Assembly: GCA_963921825.1 (NCBI GenBank)
Contig: OY997595.1
Span: forward strand, 16,237,228-16,301,227
Length of the DNA: 64,000 bases
Direction of reading: 5' to 3'
DNA from: Erodium maritimum
Lineage: Eukaryota; Streptophyta; Magnoliopsida; Geraniales; Geraniaceae
Shown here: positions 26,641 through 37,974 of the stretch, piece by piece
How positions within the stretch are numbered: the stretch's first letter is position 1
Layout of the letters: each line of letters opens with the position of its first letter
Made by a program: the position numbers and the translations under genes
Notes under the pieces: generated by a model
Seen by the model: the letters and a program-made list of their open reading frames with translations, nothing else
The model's database searches: none
Told to the model about the DNA's origin: nothing

Positions 26641-28095
26641 TTGTAGTTTGATGTACTATTCGGGGAATAATGAAATTTCAATTCTAATTATCCATTTTAG
26701 TTAATTAATTTTATTTATTAATTAATTTTGTATTTTAGTTAATTAATTTATTTATGAATTAATTTTATTAAAAAAATCAATTTCATTTAGCATTTATTGT
26801 TTTAAATATTAATTTAATAAATTCAGCAAAAGAATAATTAATTATCTAATCAGCATTCACTAAGCATTTATGCAAACTATGATCCTCATACTTATTCTTT
26901 TGATGTGGTCCTCTCACAGTTTCATGGGTTCGCATCACAATTAATCCTATTTACCACATAAGTCCCAAATCCTGATTCTTTATATGTGATTCCCTTGATG
27001 TACATGCTCTTCCTTCATCTCTTGTACAACCCTGGCTTTGAAATGGAATTAGAAACATTTTCCATTTTCGTTGTCAACTTTAGGCATTTATACAACACGA
27101 CGCATACAGCTCACGATCTCAGACCAGAGCCTTGTGTGAAAATGATGACCATGACGGAGCAACAACAGTTCAAGGATTTGTATTGCCTGACAAATATCAT
27201 GTTTCGATAAGGATTTTCATGAACCAAACATCCCACAAAAAAACAAAGGGAGCTGAATAAGGAAATTTCAGAAAACTTATAATGCATCAAGTTACAGAAC
27301 CCCCATATTCCTTTACAAGCTCCAATTCTTGGCATATGCATTTTCTAATTTCAAGTTCAGTATAACCCATCCCACATATCCAAAACACAATTATGTTGAA
27401 TCTCTAAGCTTTAGCACTGACAAAATCCAACACTTGATACCCTGTATGCCATCTCTCACCGATCAAGTCTAGTGGCGGCCGAACACAGCATTTCACACAT
27501 AAAATGGCCACTTCTCAATCACCAAGGATCATGTTGCTGCATCTTATAGGAAAGGTTCAAAATTTCTACTTATGAAGGTCATCAAATCATAGAAAGGGAG
27601 GCTAGACTTCACAATTTAGCTAGAAATGAAACAGCTTGACTGGTTGACAAATACTAAAACATCTTGTGTTGAACAAGGAATATAAGAAACAACCATATAG
27701 GAGTTTTCAAGACTGGCATCTAAGTAAAGAGTATTCAAATGCCAAATCAAATACTGTAATCAATCAGACTTAAATAAATTAGCGGAACTTACCAACAAGA
27801 AACACTATGACAGTAGCAATAATATAAAACAATCTCCTTTCTGAATAACATGCACATTATCACACTTAACCTCTCAAACAAATGAAACAAAAGTGTATAT
27901 ATACCATTCAACCAGACTTGTTTCATTTCCAATCCCTTGACCCATTTTGAGATCTTGCAGTCTAATATCATTGCTAATCTATTATTACAGTTGTTAATAA
28001 GGCATGTAATCCATACAAACATATAGTCAAAAACAAAATTACATTTCAATTGAAAGCAGTGACTAACCAAATCAACAAGAACAATTTCCCCCAAT
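26641..28095. other. Intergenic, including the methyltransferase 3' side
   Basis: 26640-26900 is extremely AT-rich. The rest has no gene that I recognise; 27800-28095 probably contains the 3' UTR of the minus-strand gene. Confidence 0.5.
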
Positions 28096-28791
28096 TCAGG
28101 CAGAATTTTCACTTCTTCTCATTATAATTCTGGTGACTTTGGATCCAGGCAAGCTACCTCTTTTAGCTTGAATCAAATGTGACTTGGTAAACAATTTGAC
28201 AATCTCCTTGACAACATCCTCCTCACATTCCTCCACCACCACCACACACGCCCCGCCGGGAGCCACCACCCTCTCCATCTCCTCCGCGAATCGCGACGGA
28301 AACAGGGCCTCCGTCAGATGGGCACTAAACGACATGTCAAACACCCCATCGAAGAAGGGCAAATTATGGGGATCGGCGCGGCTCACCAGCGGCGGGGACT
28401 CCACGAGCTCGACACCGGTGACCTCCCTCACGTCCATCTGGTGCAACGCCATCACCTCGTGGCCGGCCCCGGCTGAGACGCAGAGGACATGTGATTGATT
28501 GGAGAGGAGACCCAGATCGCGAATCGAGCCGAAGAGCTGGGTGAGCGAGGAGACCCTCTTCTGCCACGCATTGGTTGACCAGAGGCGCTGATTCTTCCGT
28601 TCGACGGAGAGGTACTCGCGGTGGTTATGGTCGCAGGTAGATTTGGGGAATCTGAGGTGGGCTTTTCCGGCGAGGTGGAGGGGCACACAGGTCTCTGGGG
28701 TGCGGAGGTAGAGGAGGAAGAGGATGAAAGTGGCTAGGGCGGCGAGCACGCAGGAGATTCTGTTGAGGCAGACTCGTATGTGCTTCTCCAT
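28096..28791 (-). CDS. Membrane-anchored SAM-dependent methyltransferase-like protein
   Basis: Intact single-exon gene of 231 residues. Residues 13-29 form one hydrophobic segment near the N-terminus (CVLAALATFILFLLYL), followed by a lumenal-type catalytic domain, suggesting a type II membrane protein of the endomembrane system. The class I methyltransferase fold is visible: motif I VLCVSAGAGHE (102-112, with the usual Asp replaced), acidic TGVELVE (125-131), DPHNLPFFDGVFDMSFS (140-156) and ERVVAPGGACVVVV (173-186). Plant genomes have similar unnamed proteins annotated as SAM-dependent methyltransferases; the substrate is unknown. The unusual motif I may mean weak or altered cofactor binding. 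The start at 28791 keeps the basic-then-hydrophobic N-terminus. No neighbour suggests a pathway. Confidence 0.85.
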   Translation of the reverse strand: MEKHIRVCLNRISCVLAALATFILFLLYLRTPETCVPLHLAGKAHLRFPKSTCDHNHREYLSVERKNQRLWSTNAWQKRVSSLTQLFGSIRDLGLLSNQSHVLCVSAGAGHEVMALHQMDVREVTGVELVESPPLVSRADPHNLPFFDGVFDMSFSAHLTEALFPSRFAEEMERVVAPGGACVVVVEECEEDVVKEIVKLFTKSHLIQAKRGSLPGSKVTRIIMRRSENSA

Positions 28792-29480
28792 GACGTTTTC
28801 AGATAGAATGTGGAGACGGAAAGGATCGTCCTTCCTCTGCCATTGCTACATGGGCAAGGTCATGAAAAGACGATAAAGGTCTTACAGATACTACTCCAAT
28901 CAGATACGACGTCGTTCTACGATTCTAAAATTAGCTTCCAATTTTCGTAGCAATCAATAAGCATCACTTGCTAAACACTCAAGGCCTTGAATCACCTATG
29001 CGTAGAGAACTATGAACATGCGAATAGAATAGAAAGCTCAAAACAAAAAGAAACATGCGAATAGAGTTTAATGATCGTGCTTATCTTGGCCTCTAGGACT
29101 TTCAAAACTATTCCGTACGAGACAGCGGGGAACATGGATCCACTCTACGGAGTACATCCCCACCCTCGTTCCTCGTCTTGTACTACTGCCCTCTCTTTGT
29201 TGGGACGACTTATCCTTCGATGAGGAACCTTCTGTCTATAACAACTCCTCGTATGTTAACGTCGATCCGGAGATATAAGAATGAAGGAGAAACAGCCCAG
29301 GTCTTTAATGACTACCCACTGACCATGCGACACAAGATGGGATTTAGGTAATCGGTCATTTCCCGAGTCACTGTTCCACTACCACTGAGCCCTCATCAGC
29401 AAGAATCATACCCTGAATCCAACTCGTCTAATACTGGACCCTATAAGGGACAACCAAAGCAATTATGGGGATCCGTCCCA
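28792..29480. other. Upstream region of the methyltransferase gene and unassigned repeat-like sequence
   Basis: The proximal 250 bp is probably promoter. From about 29080 the sequence reads like an old LTR or internal retroelement segment, but no diagnostic motif was found. Confidence 0.4.
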
Positions 29481-29928
29481 CCCGGTTCTCTTGTGCATGA
29501 TCAGGCTTCCCGTTCAAGAGAGCTCTATCATTGAAGAATGATCGGTTGACAAGAAAGAGTGTTTAAAGAACTGGCCAGCGCTATACAGAGGGTGCCAAGC
29601 AACCACACCAAGGATACGAGGAATGTTGCTTAAATGTCGTGTAATTGTGGATACACGCCCTAGCATGTGTCGATCTAGAGGAGCTCATCAGGCCAGTCCC
29701 CCCCCCCCCCCCCCCCCGGTTCTCTTGTGCATGATCAGGCTTCCCGTTCAAAAGAGCTCTATCATTGAAGAATGATCTGTTGACAAGAAAGAGTGTTTAA
29801 AGAACTGGCCAGCACTATACAGAGGGTGCCAAGCAACCACACCAAGCATACGAGGAATGTTGCTTAAATGTCGTGTAATTGTGGATACACGCCCTAGCAT
29901 GTGTCGATCTAGAGGAGCTCATCAGGCC

Positions 29929-29959
<31 letters not shown>
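29481..29959. repeat. Tandem duplication (234-bp period) ending in poly(C)
   Basis: 29481-29697 and 29715-29931 are almost identical (about four mismatches seen). Each is followed by a C tract: 20 C at 29698-29717 and 28 C at 29932-29959. Confidence 0.9.

Positions 29960-29988
<29 letters not shown>
29960..29988. repeat. (CA)n microsatellite
   Basis: About 14 CA units directly after the second poly(C) tract. Confidence 0.95.
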
Positions 29989-29990
<2 letters not shown>

Positions 29991-30940
29991 AATAGAAGGC
30001 TCCAACACCCCCGTGTAAGGTGGACATGACAACAATAATTGTGCTAGGGAAGTAGGCCAAATGGGGCGATAGAGAGGCTAGCTACGTAGCCACGCTGGTC
30101 ATCACGAGGCCCCTAGGTCACCACGGGTTGTCCTAGATGACCCACACCCCGGCCCCTAAGGAACAAATACCTTCTGTTCCCTAGCCACCTATGTTCCTTG
30201 GTATACTCTTTGGGCGACTGTTACGACACATTATGCATGTTCAAGTCGAGACGGGAATAGATCTATGGATTCATTTCACCAACCACAGTACGAATAACAA
30301 ACCACCCTTAACTCATTCCCTGGTATTACCGGGTATCTTACCGTAGGACCAGTGCTTCGACTGTCATCGCAACTATATCTCGTCCTTTTATCTTATTTCC
30401 ACTATTGTACGATCCACGTGATACTTTCTTTCCGATATCATAAAACTCATATCGTACGCTAAAAAAATATTTGTGCCTAATTAAATAGGCTATAACAATC
30501 TTCTCTTTTTCCGAACCTTTAGGATTCTCTGCTATCTCTCTCTACTGTTATAGCATCCGTTTGTCGTCCTCACCGTCATCGTCTCTGTTTTCCATCCTCA
30601 CCGTCATGACGTATAAAAATAAAGATAGTAAAATTTATAAGGTGATTGTTACAATTAGCACAGTACCATAGCGCCGAACATCCACTTAGTTTATACGTTA
30701 TATTGATATAACTATGGGAGCTCGGCTCCCTTTTTAAGGAAAAAAATCTTTATATAAATGTTTGCTTTTAAGTCCTCAAATTTGTTAGGCCGGTCATATA
30801 GGTTGAACTTGCAGAGTACAAATCTTTTTAAGTGGGAGATTATACCCTCAGGTATAGATCATCAGCAAGTCGTCGAGCTGAAGCAAATCGCATTCCCTTT
30901 GGAACCGTCGGTGGATTTGAATGAGCTATTATGTCTCTCA
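29989..30940. other. Unassigned, probably old retroelement sequence
   Basis: No gene or diagnostic motif recognised. A CTCACCGTCAT phrase is repeated at about 30569 and 30598. Confidence 0.4.
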
Positions 30941-30945
30941 TATCT

Positions 30946-30993
30946 GTGGGATAGGTCTGTGTGGGATAGATCTGTGTGGGATAGATCTGTGTA
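30946..30993. repeat. Three 15-bp direct repeats upstream of tRNA-Leu
   Basis: GTGGGATAGRTCTGT occurs three times in tandem, ending about 40 bp before the tRNA 5' end. Confidence 0.9.
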
Positions 30994-31033
30994 TTTTTAA
31001 TGTAAGTTGACATGCAAGAAATCGGAGCATTAG

Positions 31034-31114
31034 GTTGAGATGGCCGAGTTGGTCTAAGGCGCCAGATTAAGGTTCTGGTCCAAAAGGACGTGGGTTCAAA
31101 TCCCACTCTTAACA
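31034..31114 (+). tRNA. tRNA-Leu(AAG)
   Basis: Full cloverleaf of a class II tRNA. Acceptor GTTGAGA pairs with TCTTAAC with one G-U, discriminator A. The D arm is TGGCCGAGTTGGTCTAAGGC. The anticodon stem CCAGA/TCTGG encloses the loop TTAAGGT, giving anticodon AAG and Leu. The variable arm is TCC-AAAA-GGA, and the T arm GTGGG-TTCAAAT-CCCAC. The A box and B box (GGTTCAAATCC) are intact and a T run for Pol III termination follows at about 31123. No intron. Confidence 0.95.
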
Positions 31115-31507
31115 CTTTGTTGCTTTTTTCCCCCTTCCCTTTTCAAGCTCTTATGTTTCCATTTCTTATTTTTTTTTCCCTTTTCAAGCTCTTATGTTCA
31201 TCGTTTTGGTAAAACTCAAAAGCATGTTCTCTTCAGCCATTTCTTCGTAAGACTTGAAAAATTAATGGTGAAGACGAGATGAAGTTGAATCTTCCGTTTT
31301 AATTAATTAAACTAAAGAGAAGTGCAGGTAAGCAACCATGTAGAGGGTCAGGCACGGCACAAGTCACATGATATACAACTTATAAGATAAAGCATGTTTT
31401 AGTTGAACCAAGGAGAAAGGAAGTTGATAATTCATACAATTAACCGTCCCTCAATCCTCATTGAGGCGGACACTACAATTAATGGGGTTAATCCAAATAT
31501 GTAAAAG
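31115..31507. other. Spacer with tRNA terminator and PBP1-like 3' side
   Basis: A TTTTTT run just after the tRNA, then AT-rich sequence. CCCTTTTCAAGCTCTTATGTT is repeated at about 31138 and 31179. Confidence 0.5.
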
Positions 31508-31843
31508 TCAAGGTTTGGCGAGTTGGAGGCAGAGGTGCGACTCCTCCATCAACTGTGGGCTCAACCTGAACATCAAGACGCAGAACTCCATCTGGTTGAG
31601 AGCCCCGTCGCCGTCAGAGTCTCCCTCCCGGAGCATGGCGGCGAGGTCGTCGTGGGTAAGGTCCTGCAGGCCGAGGACGGCAGAGTTTGCCTTCAAACTC
31701 TCCAGAGTGATCACTCCCTTGTCCCTGTCCACCAGCACCTCAAACCCTTTACACAGCTCCGCTATCAGAGCGTCCCCTCCAAGCTTCTCGGCCATAACAG
31801 GCAACAGATCTTCGAAATGGTACATTTTGTCACAACTGGCCAT
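31508..31843 (-). CDS. PBP1: Single EF-hand calcium-binding protein, KIC/PBP1-like
   Basis: Small cytosolic Ca2+ sensor. Arabidopsis relatives are PINOID-binding protein 1 and the kinesin-interacting protein KIC, which act in auxin/PINOID signalling and trichome cytoskeleton control. The product is 111 residues if the second in-frame Met (31843, MASCDKMYHFEDLLPVMAEKL) is used. The first Met at 31924 would add 27 Ser-rich residues with no family match. FEDLLPVMAEKLGGDALIAELCKGFEVL and DRDKGVITLESL fit the family. The one canonical EF loop is DSDGDGALNQME (residues 75-86, with Asp, Asp, Asp and Glu at 1, 3, 5, 12), followed by FCVLMFRLSPQLME, the family hallmark. It is slightly shorter than the roughly 125-135 residues usual in the family, mostly at the C-terminus. 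Single exon and intact. Confidence 0.9.
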   Translation of the reverse strand: MASCDKMYHFEDLLPVMAEKLGGDALIAELCKGFEVLVDRDKGVITLESLKANSAVLGLQDLTHDDLAAMLREGDSDGDGALNQMEFCVLMFRLSPQLMEESHLCLQLAKP

Positions 31844-32898
31844 AGTTGAAGACGATGAATCAATATATGGAGAAGATGGCGAGAGAAGGTTCCAGGAAGG
31901 ACACATAAAAATGGATGACAGCAATGGAACAGAGCTTTAATTGTTGCAGATCAAAGCCTGCACTGTGTTTCGAGGAACTTGTAGTTCACGTTCAGTAAAT
32001 ACCAAGGTTGTTTCGGTCATTTTGTCAGGGGTTTTGGTACGGTCTCTTTGATGACATTTTAGACTGTACAACATTTGACTTGGTTGATGTTTTGGTTCAA
32101 TGGGAACCTTTCTATTGACGAAAGAGGCTTTCATTTTTCTATTATTGTAATTTTGACACCATACAATGCAACCTGTATTTTGATATCCAAGGAGAGTACA
32201 GAAACCGCGTATTTTGATTTCCAATTCCAATGCTTTTATGAGGTCAAAAGGACACTGTATGAGTGGTTCGATATTCATTTTCTCCTATTCCTTGATTGGG
32301 TCTTAAGTCTCTAATGGCCTTTCCTTTTGGAGCGGGCTTTTAAGTTTCTTTATTTAAGATATGGGCCTTTTACCTTCATAGACATTCGGTTTCACTATTG
32401 AGCTCGTATTGCTGAAATAGACAACTGAACCGGCCGGTCCAGTTTCCACATTACCAAAAGTTCCTAGGATATGTAAAAATAACATGAGTATTCACGTTTT
32501 ATTTTTTTGGAATGAAAAATAATTTTATTTCATACTTCAGTTTATTTATCGAATACATAATCAAGGGAAGGACCCATACATTCCAGAATATTATTTGGGA
32601 TCTCCGTCTATATGTAGGTGTATTTGTGTTCGGGAACACATAAAATGATCTATTTACCTTCATACGTGACCAAAAGACAAATTTAGCGCGTGAGTGAATA
32701 CAAGAGATTAGGATACGGTTACAATCATGTTGTATTCTGAGCTCAATTCAGTAATGAAAATGGAAGAGAGAAAGCTTCAATTAATTATTGGAACCCAACT
32801 TACAGACTAAATGAATTTTAATGGCCCTTTTTCTACAGAATTTACTACAAAAATAGAGAAAACAATAAAAATTGCTAAGCTATGGAAAAGATGATAAA
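31844..32898. other. Upstream region of the PBP1-like gene, no other gene seen
   Basis: AT-rich. The first few hundred bases right of the gene probably hold its promoter and 5' UTR. Confidence 0.5.
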
Positions 32899-32911
32899 AG
32901 AAATTTGATAT

Positions 32912-33831
32912 ATATTTTTTTGATCAGCAAAGCATTATATAAATCTCCCTCAAGAGGGGGCAAAAGGATCTGAGTACAGATACCTTACAACCAGGAACAC
33001 CTTACACAGGCCTCAAACCAAATTACAATGAAATGAATGAAATACAACCCAACAAGGGTGAACTAAGAAGAAACCAGTCAAACACAGAGCAAAAAAAAGA
33101 AAAAACAGAGCAAATGGAAAAAAACAAAAACCACAATCAGAGCTTCAGGAACCAGATCCAACCAAACCAGAGACAGATCCAACCACTAATCGCTCTCCCG
33201 AACCCTTGAAACCCCTGGACTCTCAAGACGAGGCACAAAAGCCAGACAAACCCTACGCGGCCAGCACCAACGTACGGGTCCCGAGTCACACGAAGCACCA
33301 CCGCTAACGGGACCGGACAGGAAGAATCCGAGGAGCCAAAGGGGGGGAGGAAACGAAGAGAACTAGATCTGACCTGGAGAAGTCACCGGAGGAGAAGTCA
33401 GACGGCGGAGCCGGCGAGGAACCGAAGCGGCTAGAAGGTTGAAGATCTGACCGGAGGAACGATGTGGGGAGCGATTCCCTTCTAGATCTGCAACAAGCAA
33501 GATCAGATCTTGTCTCGGGGAGAACCCACGTTGACGGCCAGCACCAACCCAACGAACCACCCACGGCGGAGAGACAGCGACATCACCACCAAAACGGACC
33601 AGATCTGACCGAAACTAACCGGCAAGGAAGAGGCCGGCCATAAAGGGAAACGGGAGAGAAACGGTGGAGGAAGGAAGGGGGGTTGAGAAGAGAAGCCACC
33701 GCCAGCAACCTCCGAAGAGGTCGCCGGTGGGGGAAAGCACAGAGGAGGTGAGAGCGGCGGCCTTTTGGAGAAGAAAATAGGGTTTCTAGAGAGAAGGCTC
33801 TGCCTCTCTCTCTAGAACTTTTAAGAATTGT
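32912..33831 (-). mobile_element. ORF-less retroposon (copy D) with 13-bp TSD
   Basis: Minus-strand element of 920 bp. The A-tail appears as a T run at about 32915-32921, followed by GATCAGC. A hairpin CCCTC-AA-GAGGG lies at 32947-32958. The 5' end reads CTCTCTCTAGAAACCCTA, then a GCCGGCGACCTC...GGAGGTTGCTGGC-type block homologous to copy A. It is flanked by an exact 13-bp duplication AGAAATTTGATAT at 32899-32911 and 33832-33844, which proves insertion by target-primed reverse transcription or a similar route. Confidence 0.88.
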
Positions 33832-33949
33832 AGAAATTTGATATTCGTTGCTGCGTTCTCTCTGTTGTCCAATCCATTTATGCGAATGATTTGGGGAAGG
33901 AGAATTGAACGAGGGCAATAATGTCGTTTCTCCTTTTTGGGCTTGGTTG

Positions 33950-34080
33950 TGAAGGGGCTCAAACGTGGTAAATGCACTCTCCTTAATACAAGCTTGTCCT
34001 CAAGCTTGGTTATTGAAAAATAACCCCATAGTTTTACCCAAATCACCAGCTTCATGGACACTTTAAAAAGCCAGTACATG
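33950..34080 (-). mobile_element. Ty3/gypsy 3' internal end remnant
   Basis: On the minus strand, CTTGAGGACAAGCTTGTATT followed by AAGGAGAGTG matches the phrase after gypsy pol genes (LEDK... then a purine tract). No adjoining LTR or pol was identified; 34081-34600 is AT-rich and unassigned. Confidence 0.4.
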
Positions 34081-34599
34081 TTCTTGCACCAAATAACTCT
34101 ATCAGCCTAATCATGATGTCTCGGAACCACAAGAACCCAATCCAATAAAGTTACTATAGACAAAATATTTTGAGCAAGAAATTCATGAAAAGATTGCGTG
34201 GTTGTCTGATTTTTTTTTTTACTTCATATATAAATCATTTAAGGCTAGCTGAGACATATTAATTCCTCCCTCCCATAATTCAGCATATGTAGGATATGCT
34301 CTAATAATATGTGGAAGACTCAAGCACTCCAAATAAGTTTCAGTAGCCAAAATTTACAGCAATTTATTTTTGTTAGTATAATCTATCACTATAACCACTT
34401 CATTATCATTCTTTCTTCTTACATCATCCCCAATTAACCCCAAGATACTCTATCCCCCATAAAATAGACTGGTCCTCAAACTTGTATATTAAAGTTGATC
34501 ACAAAAAATAAAACCCCAAGTTTTGAACCTCTTACCAAAAATGCATACAAGATCATAATCATAACTGGTTCCCTCTTGGATAGATCCTACCTATACATC

Positions 34600-35213
34600 C
34601 CACACGTCCACTAACAACAAAAGAAATGAGCATAGCATGACTTATAATTAAAATTGAGTATGACATATATCATGCATCCATCCGAAGCAAATTGTGGAAA
34701 TTCCAATACAAGTTTGGAATTTAAAATTTCCAAACTCTTATTTTTTATGGCTCCCGTGTTAAAATTCCAATACAACAACCCCCCCCCCCCCCCCCCCCCC
34801 CCCCCTTTTCATTTTCACACACCAACACAATTCCTCTCAAAACACTACTCTATTCTTTCTCTATACTTGTTTTTTTTCGCAGTGGAGTACAATTGGAATG
34901 AAATGATTATCGAACTTGGAAACGAAGACTACGTCCCGACAACCTAATATGAATTCCTCACGAGCCAAAACTTTGTAGCGACAAGTTAAGAAATTCTCAT
35001 GGTTACCAAAAATGCATCGTGGTGTTGACCCCCCGTGCTAAAGCTACAACGAGCGTTGAGCAACCAAAAAAAGCCACTCGAAGATTGTGGAGCGTCGAGG
35101 AGAACAAGCATCTTGTTCGCGCCTGGATGGTCAACTCCTATAATTCAATTCACGGGAATGACAAGACGAACGTGAAGTATTGCGGCGCTATCGGGAAAGA
35201 ACTCGTTGACATG
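34600..35213 (+). mobile_element. PIF/Harbinger-like remnant, ORF1 N-terminal part
   Basis: After a CA-rich leader holding a run of about 26 C (34781-34805), the plus strand reads ATRRLWSVEENKHLVRAWMVNSYNSIHGNDKTN, the Myb/trihelix-like opening of plant Harbinger ORF1 proteins. The reading stops at GAIGKELVDM where an LTR begins. Upstream frames contain stops, so it is dead. Confidence 0.6.
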
Positions 35214-35269
35214 TGTCACGCCCCAAGTCTGGTATTGACCGGACTCGAGACATGAACTAAAAGTAATAA

Positions 35270-35767
35270 GGGTTAATTGTTGAAACTTACCCTTATGTAT
35301 TGGTCACGAACATTATGCTACCCTCCTTTTCAAAATGATTATTGCGCTACCTTATCTATTGGTCACGCGATTACGTTAGAGAAAAATAGACGGTAAAATG
35401 CCGTTTTTTTCCATTCCGTTAGTCATATGACCTCAAGTGTCATATAATGAATGGTAAAATGACGTTTTTTCCCCTTAAGTATTTGACCTCTATATATTTT
35501 ATAAGGAACAACAACGAGGGTGCAATGATAATGTTCCTTATAAAATGTATAAAAGTCAAATAATGAAGGACAAACGTCATTTTACCATCCATTATATGAC
35601 ACTTGAGGTCATATGACTAACAGAATGGAAAAAAACGGCATTTTACCGTCTATTTTTCCTAACGTAATCGCGTGACCAATAGATAAGGTAGCGCAATAAT
35701 AATTTTGAAAAGGAGGGTAGCATAGTGTTCGTGACCAATACATAATGTAAGTTTAAACAATTAACCC
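35270..35767. mobile_element. 498-bp foldback (MULE-type) element with perfect 9-bp TSD
   Basis: Starts GGGTTAATTGTT and ends AACAATTAACCC; the two halves are near-perfect inverted repeats of about 220 bp around a short centre near 35510-35530. Flanked by AAGTAATAA at 35261-35269 and 35768-35776. A 9-bp TSD with long inverted arms points to Mutator-like mobilisation. No ORF. Confidence 0.92.
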
Positions 35768-36008
35768 AAGTAATAATGATAAATATGAATTTAAAATAAA
35801 GAGGTCCTCAAATAACCGTCAAATTAGTAATTTCAACCATAAGAGTCGAAGCTCAAAAACCACAATAAAATAGTTTAGTACAAAAGAAAAAGTACGTCGC
35901 TAGACAACCCAAAAACAAATAAGGACTCTTGCTAACTCCCAAGCAAGCTCCGAGACGTCCTCTAGACCAAATCCCACTCAAAACTTGTGGAACAGAAAAA
36001 GAGAGGGG

Positions 36009-36022
36009 TGAGCTTTCGCTCA
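36009..36022 (-). other. Conserved LTR stem-loop, LTR A
   Basis: On the minus strand TGAGC-GAAA-GCTCA: a 5-bp stem with a GAAA (GNRA) tetraloop inside a conserved block. Confidence 0.7.
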
Positions 36023-36279
36023 GTAGGAAAAAGTAATTAAGGTGATGAGTTATCCGCTCACCACCACGAGTAACCGTCCAATTAGGGCATACTAGCAAGA
36101 CACAACAACTAATGACATCCACGAAATTTACATAATCACAAACCACACTCACATGACTATAACCACACTTAATCACCTCACATAACCAATCATCAAGCAC
36201 AACACCCAGTAGAACAACCACAAGTCCCGTACAACAGTCCCCTACGTCGCGGGCTTCCACAGCCCGGCTCAACCATATC

Positions 36280-36420
36280 GTACCGGACCACACAGCATCG
36301 GCCCAGATATCTTCCTAGACCACACAGCATCGGGGTACAACTCACAATACATCATACCGGACCACACAGCATCGGCCTAGATGCCTTCCCGGGCCACACA
36401 GCATCGGGGTACGAATCACA
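36280..36420. repeat. Tandem repeats in LTR A
   Basis: CCACACAGCATCGG occurs four times in alternating contexts (CGGACCACACAGCATCGGCC and ...GGGGTAC), forming two roughly 90-bp units. Confidence 0.8.
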
Positions 36421-37553
36421 CCATCCTCGCCCTGAATACCCTACACCGGACTACCCCCTCGATGTAGGTATCGTACCGGAATACCTCGTCTCGGAACATA
36501 TCATATCGGATCACACCCACGAATATCTCAAACATATCACAAGGTCATAATTCAACTAACAACATACCAACCCAAACAGTCTTACCGACACATCACATCG
36601 GTCTATCAATCACTTGATCATATCACAAGGCATTAGTTCACGTCATACCAAACATATCATACCGAGCATACCATATCATGATCCTCAATCTAACAACGAA
36701 TAAACCACATATCAAGCATCACAAGTCATCAATCATAACACCACAACCAACACACAATCCTAAGAGCACGACATGGCCCACATGCAATTCAACAGCACAT
36801 CAATTCTCAAACCTACGGGCACGACATGGCCCGCAAGCTATCCCTCATTGCACTCGTTCCTCACATCCTACATGCAATTCTACAATTATAACGTTTGATC
36901 GGAAACTATAAGCATACTAGTAACTTTCCGCAATTAAACCGGTATTCACTACTTTTCCCTACCTCAAACGCTATCCAAACGCTTAGTCAACGCGAGTCGT
37001 CTAGTATCCTCCTCCGTTGTGCTCGGAACCAACGTCTAAGATCACAAGCAATACGAGAATTAAGAGTAATTCAAGAGAGGTTTAGAGAGAAAACATTCTC
37101 AATTAACCCCAAAAGGCTCGGTTATAAATAACCTTCCTAATCACTCGAAAAAACACCAAAATGGCCCAAAAGGCCCAAATCTGAACTACCACGGTTCGGG
37201 TCACGGAGCCTTGACGGACTCCGTGACGGTTCGGGTCACAGAACCGTGAAGTTCCCCGTCACGGGTGATGTCACGCCCCAAATCCGGTTTTGACCGGACT
37301 CGAGATGTGAATTAAAATAATAAATAAATCGAGCGAAGTTTAAGTAATAAAGCTTAACATAGCAAACTGTAAGTCATAAATTCGAATACGAGAGTCAACG
37401 GCTTTTAAGTGAAACGTAAAAACAGTACTTAGTTCAAAAAACAATTGCACGTCACTAGACCCTACTAGACAAGACCCACGCCAGCTCCCAAGCTCAGCTG
37501 TGTCCTGCTAGCTCAAGTCCCGCTCAACACCTGAAACTCAACAAAGTAAGGGG

Positions 37554-37567
37554 TGAGCTTTCGCTCA
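37554..37567 (-). other. Conserved LTR stem-loop, LTR B
   Basis: TGAGC-GAAA-GCTCA on the minus strand, as in LTR A. Confidence 0.7.
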
Positions 37568-37974
37568 GTAGAGAAAGTAGTTAAGGTAATGAACATCGGC
37601 TCACCACCACGAGTAACCGTCCAATTAGGGCATACTAGTACAACACGACTAAATACCAAACCGGGGTTCATAGCCAAGCTTACAATACTCTTAACGACGA
37701 CTTTCACACAATAAACAATAACAAACAGCAAACGCAACCCAACACAAAAACCAACAGTGCACACGTCCCGTACCGCAATACCCGAACTCCGCCGGCTGTA
37801 CACAACCCGATACCATCACAACAAACCGGTAGGTCAAGCATCAATCGGAATACCTCTTGATCCAGAGGAGACGCATAACGTCACAGAGACGTATAACATC
37901 GAGAATGTCGGAAACATCCCTGTGAGGGCGCATTCGTCGGGACCCTCAGAAACGTCTCCAAAGGACCATAGATC

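Larger units (their letters stand above)
35214..37268 (-). mobile_element. Gypsy-type LTR A (interrupted by a foldback element)
   Basis: Its minus-strand 3' end reads CTCGAGTCCGGTCAATACC...GGGGCGTGACA and is homologous to LTR B (37269) and to the large LTRs at 50.9-62.6 kb. It shares with B the CTACTGAGCGAAAGCTCACC hairpin and a long block around 36060-36100. A TATA-like TATTTATAA region lies near 37125. A foldback element is inserted at 35270-35767. No internal region adjoins it. Confidence 0.75.

Noticed and set aside
31461-31940. 159-codon plus-strand ORF
   Set aside because: Antisense shadow of the EF-hand gene, whose minus-strand reading has clear family motifs.
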